This document shows positions 17,938 through 26,578 of a stretch of 51,145 bases of DNA, piece after piece. The stretch spans positions 1 through 51,145 of the forward strand of contig CABYHW010000007.1 in NCBI GenBank assembly GCA_902518705.1, in the 5' to 3' direction. Position numbers and translations under genes: made by a program. Source of the DNA: an uncultured Alphaproteobacteria bacterium (GTDB lineage Bacteria > Pseudomonadota > Alphaproteobacteria > HIMB59 > GCA-002718135). Within the stretch, counting starts at the first letter, position 1. Each line of letters starts with the position of its first letter. The notes under the pieces are model-generated. The model saw nothing but the letters and a program-made list of their open reading frames with translations. It had not been told where the DNA came from and did no database searches.

Positions 17938-18684
17938 ATGAATAAAATATTTGTAACGACCTTCAACAAAAAATTGTATGATAAATATGCATACAAATTA
18001 ATAGAAACTTATATTAAAACTAAACAGTCTGTTAACTTAATTTGTTATGTTGAAGATGATATAAATTTATATCCAAGCCATAAACAAATAAAATACTTAA
18101 ATTTGTTTAAGGAACAACCTGAGTCACTTAATTTTTACAAAAGAAACTTTGAAAAAAATCAAAAATTTGCAAATGCTAGTTATTTGTTAGATGCTGTAAA
18201 ATTTAGCTATAAAGTTTATGCCCAAAATGATTCAAGAAAATATGGAGATTATATTTTCTATATTGATAGTGATACTGAATTTAAAAACCAAATTCCAATT
18301 AATTGGTATGATGATTGTTTACCTATTGATGTATTTATTTCTATATTTGACAGATTAGGTTTTTATACAGAAACTGGTTTTTTAGCTTTTAATAATGTGA
18401 TTACAAACAATAAAGGAAACAAAATAGCTGATGATTTTTTTAAACTTTATGTAAATTATTATAATAATGATCTTATATTTTCTCTACCTGCATTTACAGA
18501 CTGTCATGCTCTTGATGCTACTAGATGGAGGTTTATATTTTTAAAAAAAATTGTTCTTGAGTATTCAAATTATAAAGAAAAACATCTTGGAAATTGGATT
18601 AAAAAAAGAGACATAAATGTAATGAATGATGATTTTGTCTCCAAATATATTGTTCACAAAAAAGGTAATTTAAAAAACAATTAA
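17938..18684 (+). CDS. Putative glycosyltransferase (GT-A-like) of unknown substrate
   Basis: A 248-residue cytosolic protein beginning MNKIFVTTFNKKLYDKYA. In the middle it has YGDYIFYIDSDTEF, where the DSD triplet after a hydrophobic strand looks like the metal/nucleotide-sugar DxD of GT-A enzymes. Late Asp and His residues (FTDCHALDATRWRF, KYIVHKKG) could be the remaining metal ligands. I do not recognise a named family. It is 5 bp after argG, so probably in the same transcript, and its stop is 1 bp from the convergent gmd stop. Confidence 0.5.
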   Translation: MNKIFVTTFNKKLYDKYAYKLIETYIKTKQSVNLICYVEDDINLYPSHKQIKYLNLFKEQPESLNFYKRNFEKNQKFANASYLLDAVKFSYKVYAQNDSRKYGDYIFYIDSDTEFKNQIPINWYDDCLPIDVFISIFDRLGFYTETGFLAFNNVITNNKGNKIADDFFKLYVNYYNNDLIFSLPAFTDCHALDATRWRFIFLKKIVLEYSNYKEKHLGNWIKKRDINVMNDDFVSKYIVHKKGNLKNN

Positions 18685-18685
18685 T

Positions 18686-19678
18686 TTATTTCAATTTTTT
18701 TATATACTCTATATCTGATTTTAACATTATTTTAGCTAAACTTTTAAGTGATGTTTTTGGTTGCCAACCAAGTAATTTTCTTGCTTTAGCTGAATCACCT
18801 TCTAAACTATCAACCTCTGTGGGTCTAAAATATTTTTTGTCTGATATGACAAATTTTTTATAATCTAAATTTAATAGTCCAAATACAATTTTACAAAAAT
18901 CTCTAACACTATGTGATTTTCCAGTTGATATTACAAAATCATCAGGTTTTTTTTGTTGAAGCATTAACCACATTGCCTCCACATAATCTTTTGCATAACC
19001 CCAGTCTCTTTTTGCTTCAAGGTTACCCAAAACCAATTTTTTTCTAAGCCCTAAATAAATCATAGCAGCACCAAGAGTAATTTTCCTTGTAACAAAATTT
19101 TCACCTCTATTTGGTGATTCGTGATTAAATAATATTCCGTTTGAAATAAACATATTGTATGCCTCTCTATAATTAACTGCTATCCAATGTGCATAAACTT
19201 TAGCTGCAGCATATGGTGACCTTGGATGAAATGAAGAGTTTTCATTAAGTTTATTTGCACTAAAATTACCATACATCTCACTCGATCCAGCCTGATAAAT
19301 TTTAGGATAAATTTTAAGATTTCGTATGGCTTCTAATAATTTTAAAGTGCCATAGCCAGTTGCTTCAAGAGTATATTCTGGAATCTCAAAGCTTGTACCA
19401 ACATGACTTTGAGCACCCAAATGATAAATTTCATTCGGTTTTACTTTAGATAGGATTTTAGTTAATGATCCACTGTCAACTAAATCTCCATAATGCAAAA
19501 TAAATTTCTTGTTTTGCTTATCATTTTTTAAATTCAAAAACTTTTCTATTCTACCACGATTAAATGTACTTGTTCTTCTTACTAAACCGTGAACTTCATA
19601 TTTTTTTTTCAGAAGTAATTCAACTAAATAGGATCCATCTTGTCCAGTTACACCAGTTATTAAAGCTTTTTTACTCAC
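18686..19678 (-). CDS. gmd: GDP-mannose 4,6-dehydratase
   Basis: Converts GDP-mannose to GDP-4-keto-6-deoxymannose, the first step toward GDP-fucose, GDP-rhamnose or GDP-perosamine for surface glycans. It is an extended SDR protein with TGVTGQDGSYL for NADP, the long LVRRTSTFNRGRIE, catalytic SSEMYGN and YxxxK (YAAAKVYAHW), and DWGYAKDYVEAMW. I prefer GTG 19678, which overlaps the folD stop by 4 bp (GTGA), over TTG at 19684. It is slightly shorter than many homologues. No downstream epimerase/reductase or other nucleotide-sugar gene is in the window. Confidence 0.95.
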   Translation of the reverse strand: MSKKALITGVTGQDGSYLVELLLKKKYEVHGLVRRTSTFNRGRIEKFLNLKNDKQNKKFILHYGDLVDSGSLTKILSKVKPNEIYHLGAQSHVGTSFEIPEYTLEATGYGTLKLLEAIRNLKIYPKIYQAGSSEMYGNFSANKLNENSSFHPRSPYAAAKVYAHWIAVNYREAYNMFISNGILFNHESPNRGENFVTRKITLGAAMIYLGLRKKLVLGNLEAKRDWGYAKDYVEAMWLMLQQKKPDDFVISTGKSHSVRDFCKIVFGLLNLDYKKFVISDKKYFRPTEVDSLEGDSAKARKLLGWQPKTSLKSLAKIMLKSDIEYIKKLK

Positions 19679-20562
19679 TGGCAATGATAACTTTTAAACG
19701 CTGTTGTAGTATTTTTAAGTAAACATGCAATAGTCATTGGCCCGACTCCTCCTGGTACAGGTGTAACAAAAGAGGCTACCTTCTTTGCTTCTTCAAAACA
19801 TACATCACCAACAATTTCTGTTTTAATAGAATCTCCATCTTTTTTTTCAATTCTGTTAATGCCTACATCAATTACAATAGAATTCTTCTTTATCCAGTCA
19901 CCTTTTACAAATTCAGGTTTTCCAACAGCAGCTATTAATATATCTGCTTCCTTACAGATTTCAGGCAATAATTCTGTTTTTGAATGAGCTATCGTTACAG
20001 TACATGATTCCCGAAGCAACAAGCTTGCCATAGGCTTGCCTACAATGTTCGATCTTCCAATTATTACTGCTTTTTTACCGACAATATTTAGACCCAAATT
20101 TTTCAACATTAGTAGACAACCTTGAGGAGTACACGGTATCAACAAATCTTTATCTGAAATTTGGCTTGTTGATAAAATTCCGACGTTGTATGGATGAAAT
20201 CCATCAACATCCTTTTTTGGATCAATAGTTTCTAAGATTTTATTTTCATTAAAATTTTTTGGAAGTGGAAGCTGAACCAGTATTCCATTTACATTTTCAT
20301 CTTTGTTTAATTTTAATATTAATTTGATTAAATCTTCTTCAGAATCTAAATTATTCAGTTTATGATCAAAAACCTCTATTCCAACTTCAATTGCTTTTTT
20401 TGTTTTAGCTTTTACATATACAGTACTAGCAGGTATTTCACCAATTTGAATTACAGCTAGCCCAGGTTTTTTTTTAAATTTATTATAAAGTTTCTTTATT
20501 TCTTCTTTTAAGTTATTTCTTATATCTTGAGCTAACAACTTCCCATTTATTATATCTGACAT
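19675..20562 (-). CDS. folD: Bifunctional methylene-THF dehydrogenase/methenyl-THF cyclohydrolase
   Basis: Interconverts 5,10-methylene-, 5,10-methenyl- and 10-formyl-tetrahydrofolate using NADP. The sequence shows the catalytic tyrosine/lysine segment ASTVYVKAKTKKA, VQLPLP, PCTPQGCLLML, the NADP motif GRSNIVGKPMASLLL, and the C-terminal TPVPGGVGPMT. I start it at ATG 20562, because GAGGT sits just upstream and the protein then begins MSDIINGK. An in-frame TTG at 20577 would add five residues. It follows yggT by 2 bp and overlaps gmd by 4 bp, so yggT-folD-gmd is one unit. Confidence 0.97.
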   Translation of the reverse strand: MSDIINGKLLAQDIRNNLKEEIKKLYNKFKKKPGLAVIQIGEIPASTVYVKAKTKKAIEVGIEVFDHKLNNLDSEEDLIKLILKLNKDENVNGILVQLPLPKNFNENKILETIDPKKDVDGFHPYNVGILSTSQISDKDLLIPCTPQGCLLMLKNLGLNIVGKKAVIIGRSNIVGKPMASLLLRESCTVTIAHSKTELLPEICKEADILIAAVGKPEFVKGDWIKKNSIVIDVGINRIEKKDGDSIKTEIVGDVCFEEAKKVASFVTPVPGGVGPMTIACLLKNTTTAFKSYHCQ

Positions 20563-20564
20563 TA

Positions 20565-20846
20565 TTACCTCGGCCAATATTCAAATAGCAAACTTTTTAA
20601 AAACCAAAGTCCTAAATAAACAATTATTGGAGATAAATCAATTGTCCCAAAAGTAGGCATGTATCTTCTTACAAAATTTAAACTTGGTTCACATAATCGA
20701 TATAAAGCATCAAGAATGCTATAAACGAAACGATTACCCGTATTAATTATATTAAAGTTTACTAGCCATGTTAGGATTATGTAAACTATAAGAATAAATT
20801 GAAATAAGTTTATAATTTGAATAATTAAATATAAAAGTGAGTTCAT
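20565..20846 (-). CDS. YggT family membrane protein
   Basis: A 93-residue protein with two hydrophobic helices flanking a polar loop containing LCEPSLNFVRRYMP, the conserved EPxLxxxRRxxP signature of YggT proteins. These are linked to osmotic tolerance and, by genomic context, to cell division and membrane biogenesis, but lack a defined activity. It is the first gene of yggT-folD-gmd, with a predicted promoter directly upstream. Confidence 0.93.
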   Translation of the reverse strand: MNSLLYLIIQIINLFQFILIVYIILTWLVNFNIINTGNRFVYSILDALYRLCEPSLNFVRRYMPTFGTIDLSPIIVYLGLWFLKSLLFEYWPR

Positions 20847-20869
20847 TATAAAATTTTAATTTAATATTC

Positions 20870-20898
20870 ATTATGCATTATGACTTTAATTTAATCAA
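20870..20898 (-). promoter_or_regulatory. Predicted sigma-70 promoter of yggT-folD-gmd
   Basis: On the minus strand TTGATT (20893-20898) and CATAAT (20870-20875) are separated by 17 bp; they match the -35 and -10 consensus at 4/6 and 5/6. The predicted transcript start is about 17 bp before the yggT ATG. The -35 hexamer lies just past the terminator of the upstream binding-protein gene, consistent with a fresh promoter. Confidence 0.45.
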
Positions 20899-20900
20899 AA

Positions 20901-20927
20901 AAAAAGCGGTCTCTAAGACCGCTTTTT
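20901..20927 (-). terminator. Rho-independent terminator of the amino-acid binding protein gene
   Basis: A perfect 12-bp stem (20901-20912 with 20916-20927) with the GC core GCGGTC, a three-base loop and A/T tracts on both sides. It lies 19 bp after the stop of the binding-protein gene, and the long T run follows on the minus strand. Confidence 0.92.
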
Positions 20928-20945
20928 ATTAAAATAAAATTAGCA

Positions 20946-21779
20946 TTACATAGAGATATCTCTACCAAACCACTCTTTAGTTATTTCAGCAGTAGTTCCA
21001 TCTTTAGACATTTCTGCAATAGCAGCATTCCACATTTCTAAGATATCTGTATCTTCCTTTCTAACTGCTCCGCCAACACCATCACCGAAGACTCCACCAG
21101 AAAATGTTGGGCCTGTAAATGCAACATCAACACCACCATCAGATTCCATAAAATCAATAATTGATCCTACATCAGCTAGAACTGCATCACATCTTCCAGC
21201 AGCTAAATCTAAATTATGATCATCAACCGCTTGATACAGTTTTACATCTACTGCACCAGACATGTGTTTTTCTAAAAAATTTTGATGAATTGTGGAAGAT
21301 TGAACACATACAGTTTTACCATCCATTGCTGCAACTAGCTGTCCTATAGCAGCCTGTTCTTTTCCTCCAGCATTATTAAGATTAACTTTAGACATCCCGG
21401 CTATATTTAAATCTGCTAAACCACTATTTTTTAAAACAGCAAATCTTGCACCATCTGTCATATATCCAGTTGTAAAATTAACTTTTTCTTTTCTTTCTTC
21501 AGTAATAGACATTCCTGCAATAATAATGTCATATTTACCTTGAAGAAGAGCAGGTATTATACCGTCCCAATCTTGAGTTACCCACTCACACGTAACACCC
21601 ATTCGTTTACATGCTTCGTTACCAAAGTCTATTTCAGCACCTTCTAACTCACCAGCAGAGTTTAGGTTATTCCATGGTGGATAAGCACCTTCTGTACCAA
21701 TTCTTATTGTTTGTGAATTTGCAATTGAAGCAAATCCAAAAACACCAATTGATAATAAGTAAATTAAAATTTTTTTCAC
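20946..21779 (-). CDS. Amino-acid ABC transporter substrate-binding protein (family 3)
   Basis: A 277-residue periplasmic binding protein: a signal peptide of about 22 residues ending FGFASIANSQ, then TIRIGTEGAYPPWNN, the family-3 opening strand. WDGIIPALLQGKYDIIIAGMSIT and the later LAAGRCDAVLADV are typical of the polar amino-acid/opine group; the exact ligand is not readable. The start is GTG at 21779, with a full AAGGAGG just upstream, one of the strongest ribosome-binding sites in the window. A terminator follows directly, and no permease or ATPase gene is adjacent, so its transporter partners are encoded elsewhere. Confidence 0.93.
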   Translation of the reverse strand: MKKILIYLLSIGVFGFASIANSQTIRIGTEGAYPPWNNLNSAGELEGAEIDFGNEACKRMGVTCEWVTQDWDGIIPALLQGKYDIIIAGMSITEERKEKVNFTTGYMTDGARFAVLKNSGLADLNIAGMSKVNLNNAGGKEQAAIGQLVAAMDGKTVCVQSSTIHQNFLEKHMSGAVDVKLYQAVDDHNLDLAAGRCDAVLADVGSIIDFMESDGGVDVAFTGPTFSGGVFGDGVGGAVRKEDTDILEMWNAAIAEMSKDGTTAEITKEWFGRDISM

Positions 21780-21783
21780 GTTT

Positions 21784-21790
21784 CCTCCTT
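21784..21790 (-). promoter_or_regulatory. Full-consensus Shine-Dalgarno of the binding-protein gene
   Basis: Minus-strand AAGGAGG ends four bases before the GTG start at 21779. It decides the start codon and suggests high expression, in contrast to the weak or absent ribosome-binding sites of most genes here. Confidence 0.85.
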
Positions 21791-21806
21791 GAAGAAGTAT
21801 TTCAAA

Positions 21807-21812
21807 ATTATA
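21807..21812 (-). promoter_or_regulatory. Possible -10 element of the binding-protein gene
   Basis: A perfect TATAAT on the minus strand lies about 28 bp upstream of the GTG start, giving a leader of about 20 bases that contains the strong ribosome-binding site. The region 17 bp upstream (TTATTT) is a poor -35, so only the -10 is called. Confidence 0.4.
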
Positions 21813-21855
21813 ATGAAACCATATAAGCTAAATAAAAAAAAACAAAATAAATTGT

Positions 21856-22242
21856 TCAAGCCTTTTTCGTTTTGGTCTTAATTAATACAAAAAACAAGCC
21901 AATTATTAGTAATATAAAAGGAAAACTCCAAAGAAAGATATTACTATAATTCATTAATGGTCTAAAAAGAATGTATTCGCCATATCTTTCTACTAAAAAT
22001 TTCTTAATATCCCTCTCACTCTTTCCTTCTTGCAACTTGCGTTTTACTATTTTTTTGATGTCATTTGAAAATTCTGCATCTGAGTCATAAATGCTTTGAT
22101 TTTGACAAGTCATACATCGTAACTCTAATGTTAAATTTTTTACTCTCTCATCAATATTTTCAATTGCAAAAATCTTAAGACTAAAAAATATAAAACTTAA
22201 TATTGCTATATTTAGAAATTTAAAGAAGGGGTTCAATTTCAT
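21856..22242 (-). CDS. ccmH: Cytochrome c maturation protein CcmH (CycL)
   Basis: A 128-residue periplasmic, membrane-anchored thiol-disulfide protein that reduces apocytochrome c haem-binding cysteines. It has an N-terminal signal segment, the redox motif LRCMTCQNQS (Cys43 and Cys46), KFLVERYGEYILFRP, and a C-terminal membrane helix (about residues 100-122). It is the last gene of the ccm operon and overlaps ccmG by 23 bp. The separate CcmI/TPR part found in some proteobacteria is not present downstream. Confidence 0.95.
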   Translation of the reverse strand: MKLNPFFKFLNIAILSFIFFSLKIFAIENIDERVKNLTLELRCMTCQNQSIYDSDAEFSNDIKKIVKRKLQEGKSERDIKKFLVERYGEYILFRPLMNYSNIFLWSFPFILLIIGLFFVLIKTKTKKA

Positions 22243-22744
22243 TTTTTAAAATATCCTTTGTTATCGGGCCCATAAATTTATATATAATCTTACCATCCTC
22301 ATTAATTAAATATGTTTCTGGTAGACCAAAAACACCAAACTCTAATGCAATTAATCCATCAGAGTCTACACCAACAAAATCATATGGATTTCCATCATCC
22401 TTCAAATATCTTTTGGCATCTGAAGTTGAATCTTTGTGATTAAATCCTAACAAATATAATTCTGGATACTTTTTACCTATCTCAAAAAAAAGTGGATGCT
22501 CTATTTTACAAGGACTACACCAAGAAGCAAAAAAATTAATTAAGGTCTTTTTATTTTTTATATCTTTTGTTTTGATTATATCCTTTGCATTATACAAAGA
22601 ACTACTTTCAAAAATAGGAACATCTTTATTTAAGAGTGCACTCGGTGGTTTGTTAGGATCTTTATCACTTAATAAATAAACTAGTGAAAAAATACATATG
22701 ATTAAAAGTACTATTAATGGTGTTAAAATAAATATCCTGTTCAT
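22220..22744 (-). CDS. ccmG: Thiol:disulfide interchange protein CcmG/DsbE
   Basis: A 174-residue membrane-tethered thioredoxin that keeps apocytochrome cysteines reduced for haem ligation. It has an N-terminal membrane anchor (about residues 5-25), the active site WCSPC (75-79), DFVGVDSDG and the cis-proline segment GLPETYLINEDG. It overlaps ccmF by 4 bp and ccmH by 23 bp. Confidence 0.96.
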   Translation of the reverse strand: MNRIFILTPLIVLLIICIFSLVYLLSDKDPNKPPSALLNKDVPIFESSSLYNAKDIIKTKDIKNKKTLINFFASWCSPCKIEHPLFFEIGKKYPELYLLGFNHKDSTSDAKRYLKDDGNPYDFVGVDSDGLIALEFGVFGLPETYLINEDGKIIYKFMGPITKDILKNEIEPLL

Positions 22745-24603
22745 CTTCTAGAAACAGCTATTAAACCTGAATACATCATTATTATCACTCCAAGCCATAT
22801 AAAGCTTACAAATGGATTAATTAAAACTTTTACAAACCACTCATTATTTTTTTGATCACCAAGGATAAAATATATATCCTTATCCCACTGATGTAAAATA
22901 CCAGCTTCAGATGTAATCATCTTTGACACTGGATAATAATTTTTTCCAGCCTCTATTTCTTTTGATTGATTTTTTCCAGTATCAAACAAAAATTTTCCTC
23001 TTAAAGATTGAAAATTAATCTCATTAGTTGTTTCTATTTTTTCAAACAAAACTGTCTTTCCATTTACATTAAACCTATCCCCCTCATTAAGGTTAAAATC
23101 TAGCTCATTTTGAAAAACACTAGAACAAGTGATACCAATTATAGCAATACCAACACCAATATGCGCTACATGAGGATTAATTATTTTGAAAAACTTAATG
23201 TTAATTTTAATTTTATACGAAGAAAATATAGCAATAATTGATGCCAATATTATCCAAAAACCTAAAAGTAACCCAACAAAACCCCATGTATTAAAATCCA
23301 AAAAATATGATTGAAGTATAACTAAAACACTTAAGATAATAAAAGCTAGAACATATTTTTTTGAATTATTTATCTTATTTGTTTGCCAGGATAAAATTGG
23401 TGCAATACTCATTAATAAAAAACCAGGGATCATTATAGGAATTACTGTTGAATTAAAATAAGGGCCTCCAACTGATATTCTCTTATTATACAAAACTTCA
23501 ATTATAATTGGGTATATAGTTCCTAAAAGAATAGTTAAGGTAGCTATGATCATTAAAATATTATTTATTACAAGTGCTGAAACCTTATTGATAAATAACA
23601 AGTTTAAAGCATTTGATTTTTCTGGCTCTTTTAACAAAAAAACTAAAAAACCAAATCCAGTTACAATAAAAAAAATTAGTAATATAAATATGCCTCTGGA
23701 TGCGTCTGCTGCAAATGAATGTACGCTTGTTAAGATTCCAGATCTTACCAAAAATGTTCCAAAAACACTTAATGAAAAGCAAAGAATTGATAAAAAAACT
23801 ATCCATTTTTTAATAGCTTGCTCACCTCTTACCATCATGAGTGAATGAACTAATGCAAGTCCTGCAATCCAAGGCATTAGTGAAATATTTTCAACTGGAT
23901 CCCAAAACCACCAACCACCCCATCCTAATTCATAATATGCCCAATATGAACCAAGAGCTATTCCACCAGTTAAAAAAGTCCAACTAATTAATGACCATTT
24001 TTTAGCAACATATATCCATTCATCATCTGTATTTTGAAATAAACCAGCTATTGCAATACTGAAAACTATAGAATAACCAACATAACCAGCATATAAAATT
24101 GGAGGATGAACAGCCAACCCAGGATCTTGTAAAATAGGATTTAAACCTAAACCTTCGTTTACTAATATTGAATTAACGAGAAATGGATTAGAGGTAAAAA
24201 CTATAAATAGACCAAACAAAATATGAAGAAAAGCTTGAATAATCAAAGTTAATTTTTGAAAGTTATCTTCTATATTTTTAGTAAAAGAAAAAAAGAAACT
24301 AAAAATAGATAATATACAAAGCCACAGCAGCATCGAACCTTCATGATTCCCCCAAGTACCTGAAATTTTATATATTAGCGGTTTATTTGAGTGAGAGTTT
24401 TGAAAGACATTATAATTTGAGAAATCAGATACCACATACGCATATATTAATGAAAAAAAAGATAACAAAGTTAATAAAGATGAAAAGCGGATGAATAAAT
24501 TAAATTTCTGTTTTTGAAATTTAAATATGTATCTAGATAAAAATAAGTAAAAATTAATACCTATCGCAAAAACTAAGCTTAAAAAACCAACTAATGAACT
24601 CAT
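22741..24603 (-). CDS. ccmF: Cytochrome c haem lyase subunit CcmF
   Basis: A 620-residue polytopic inner-membrane protein that receives haem from CcmE and, with CcmH, attaches it to apocytochrome c. The tryptophan-rich signature WGGWWFWDPVENISLMPW lies near residue 230, and conserved histidines are present, as in SGTWGNHEGSMLLW and AVHPPILYAGY. A large periplasmic domain sits near the C-terminus. It overlaps both ccmE and ccmG by 4 bp, indicating tight translational coupling. Confidence 0.97.
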   Translation of the reverse strand: MSSLVGFLSLVFAIGINFYLFLSRYIFKFQKQKFNLFIRFSSLLTLLSFFSLIYAYVVSDFSNYNVFQNSHSNKPLIYKISGTWGNHEGSMLLWLCILSIFSFFFSFTKNIEDNFQKLTLIIQAFLHILFGLFIVFTSNPFLVNSILVNEGLGLNPILQDPGLAVHPPILYAGYVGYSIVFSIAIAGLFQNTDDEWIYVAKKWSLISWTFLTGGIALGSYWAYYELGWGGWWFWDPVENISLMPWIAGLALVHSLMMVRGEQAIKKWIVFLSILCFSLSVFGTFLVRSGILTSVHSFAADASRGIFILLIFFIVTGFGFLVFLLKEPEKSNALNLLFINKVSALVINNILMIIATLTILLGTIYPIIIEVLYNKRISVGGPYFNSTVIPIMIPGFLLMSIAPILSWQTNKINNSKKYVLAFIILSVLVILQSYFLDFNTWGFVGLLLGFWIILASIIAIFSSYKIKINIKFFKIINPHVAHIGVGIAIIGITCSSVFQNELDFNLNEGDRFNVNGKTVLFEKIETTNEINFQSLRGKFLFDTGKNQSKEIEAGKNYYPVSKMITSEAGILHQWDKDIYFILGDQKNNEWFVKVLINPFVSFIWLGVIIMMYSGLIAVSRR

Positions 24604-25040
24604 TTATATTTTTTATTCCAATAACCTGTATCTTTCAGATCTTCTTTTATTGATGCTGGCATATAATTTTCATCATGTTTTGCAAAAACATTAGTTGCAT
24701 TAAAAATATTTTTATCAACAAAAGCACCCTCTATCACTGCACCTTGCCCTTCTCTAAATAAATCAGGAAGAATGCCTTTGAAAGTCACAAGTATAGATGC
24801 TTTTTCATCAGTAATTTTAAATTTAAATGAACTTGAAGAAATTTTATTAAAACTATTATTTTCAACAAAACCGCCTATCCTTATTATTTTATTTATTATG
24901 ATATCTGATTTATCAATTTCAGATGGTGTATAGAAATACGACACGTTTTCTCTCGTATTATATAAAATAAGTAAGACTGCGCTTAGTATAATTACCAAAG
25001 TAAGCAATATAAGTAGTAACCTTTGAAACCGTAAGCTCAT
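24600..25040 (-). CDS. ccmE: Haem chaperone CcmE
   Basis: A 146-residue membrane-anchored OB-fold protein that binds haem covalently in the periplasm and passes it to CcmF. It has an N-terminal anchor helix (about residues 8-28), IRIGGFVE, LVTFKGILPDLFREGQG, and the haem-binding AKHDENYMP with His122 and Tyr126. It overlaps ccmD by 4 bp upstream and ccmF by 4 bp downstream. Confidence 0.96.
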   Translation of the reverse strand: MSLRFQRLLLILLTLVIILSAVLLILYNTRENVSYFYTPSEIDKSDIIINKIIRIGGFVENNSFNKISSSSFKFKITDEKASILVTFKGILPDLFREGQGAVIEGAFVDKNIFNATNVFAKHDENYMPASIKEDLKDTGYWNKKYK

Positions 25041-25141
25041 TTATTTTTTATTCTTCTAAGTTTTAAGTAACTAAAAAATAATAACAAAAAAATTAAAAGA
25101 AAGGCTGCGATATAAGTTCCTAAAATATACCAAAAATACAT
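25037..25141 (-). CDS. ccmD: Haem exporter protein CcmD (34 aa)
   Basis: An open frame of 34 codons between ccmC and ccmE. It begins MYFWYILGTYIAAFLLIF and ends with a basic tail, KLRRIKNK. One membrane helix with an N-terminal Tyr/Trp cluster and a positively charged cytosolic end is the CcmD signature; it helps release holo-CcmE from the CcmABC complex. The TGA stop overlaps the ccmE ATG (ATGA), and the position in the operon is canonical, so the call is firm despite the size. The 61 bp between it and ccmC hold nothing I recognise. Confidence 0.9.
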   Translation of the reverse strand: MYFWYILGTYIAAFLLIFLLLFFSYLKLRRIKNK

Positions 25142-25202
25142 ATTTAATAATAACAAAAATACTTAGGAATGATACTTAATCCAATGGACCAAAAGTCACA
25201 AA

Positions 25203-25901
25203 TTAACTTAAATAAGATTTTCTTGAAATTATCTCTGTTTTTATTCTTAAAATGGCTATTGCTATTCCAATCAATATAAATGCAAATGTCATAATAATTA
25301 AAGGTGTCATCATTGAAGGATCAATGTTTGGTTTAGATAATTTACTTATTGTTGCAGGTTGATGTAAAGTATTCCACCAATCCACAGAAAATTTAACTAT
25401 CGGCAGGTTTACTGATCCAATAAGAATAAATATAGCAACAACTTTTTCTCTAACAACCCTATTTTCAAAAGATAAATTCATAAAAATAATAATTAGATAA
25501 ATAATAAAAAGTATAGCAACAGATGTTAAACGCGCATCCCATACCCACCAAGTACCCCACATTGGTTTTCCCCACAAAGAACCACTTATTATACATATTA
25601 AAGTAAAAACTGCTCCTATCGGAGCTACTGCAGTATTAAAAATAAAACCAAAGGGTATTCTAAAAGCAAGTGCCAAAATACTATAAAGAGTCATTATTGC
25701 ATAAGTTAGTAAAGCTAACCATGCACTTGGAACATGTACATACATTATTCTTACTGTTGATCCTTGCTGATAATCATCTGGTGATAAATAAAAAGAAAAC
25801 AATAATCCTATTGCAAACAATATGATAGATAAGATCAGTAATGGTCTAAACAAATAATCAGCCATCTCATTAAATTTACTAGGATTAACTAAGAACTTCA
25901 T
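25203..25901 (-). CDS. ccmC: Haem exporter protein CcmC
   Basis: A 232-residue protein with six membrane helices that loads haem onto CcmE. The WWD signature is WGTWWVWDARLTS near residue 115, flanked by conserved histidines (YVHVPSAW and LHQPAT). It starts 1 bp after the ccmB stop. Confidence 0.96.
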   Translation of the reverse strand: MKFLVNPSKFNEMADYLFRPLLILSIILFAIGLLFSFYLSPDDYQQGSTVRIMYVHVPSAWLALLTYAIMTLYSILALAFRIPFGFIFNTAVAPIGAVFTLICIISGSLWGKPMWGTWWVWDARLTSVAILFIIYLIIIFMNLSFENRVVREKVVAIFILIGSVNLPIVKFSVDWWNTLHQPATISKLSKPNIDPSMMTPLIIMTFAFILIGIAIAILRIKTEIISRKSYLS

Positions 25902-25902
25902 A

Positions 25903-26574
25903 TTAATTATTTTCTAATGAAAGTTTAAGACACAACCCGCTTGCCCAGGGATTTATAGCAAAAACAATTAACAATATTCCAAATAATATATTTATAAGAG
26001 AATTAAAGCTTTCTTCCATATTAATTATACCTACTGAAAAAATAATTACTGGAACACTAAATATCATAACAACGACACTACCCAACAGAAAGTTTCGTTG
26101 ATTCATTAGGTTCATTGAAGATGAAATTGAACCTAAACAGGACAGAATAAGTGATCCTATGCTAAAACTAGCAAATAAGTAGAAGAGTTTATCATTAGCA
26201 ATATTTAGTAAGATGCATGCAATCGGTATTGATAAAAGAAAAGGCACCTGCACAAACAAAAAATGTGAAAAAGTTTTTAAAATAGAAATAAAGCCAAAAC
26301 TAAACCCATTTAAATGTATGATCAATAAATTGCCATTCTCAAAGTCATCTTGATAAAATTTTCTTAGAGATAAAGTTGAGCTTAATAGCAATAAAGTCCA
26401 CAATATACCAACTCCTATGAAAGAAATTGTTTCCTTATCTGGTCCGATAGAGAAAATAAAAATGAATATTGATATGAAAAAGAAAATAATATTGGTTAAA
26501 ATATCTTGAATGCCACTCATATTTAGTTTGTATTCTCTGTAATAGAAAAAAAATATTTTATTTAACAAGTTCAT
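25903..26574 (-). CDS. ccmB: Haem exporter membrane subunit CcmB
   Basis: The 223-residue permease subunit of the CcmABC ABC complex, with six hydrophobic helices. An early FFYYREYKLNMSG and FIGVGILWTLLLLSSTLSLRKFY in the first third follow the family pattern. It starts 4 bp after the ccmA stop. Although called an exporter, the complex is known to drive release of haem-CcmE rather than to transport haem itself. Confidence 0.93.
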   Translation of the reverse strand: MNLLNKIFFFYYREYKLNMSGIQDILTNIIFFFISIFIFIFSIGPDKETISFIGVGILWTLLLLSSTLSLRKFYQDDFENGNLLIIHLNGFSFGFISILKTFSHFLFVQVPFLLSIPIACILLNIANDKLFYLFASFSIGSLILSCLGSISSSMNLMNQRNFLLGSVVVMIFSVPVIIFSVGIINMEESFNSLINILFGILLIVFAINPWASGLCLKLSLENN

Positions 26575-26578
26575 TATT

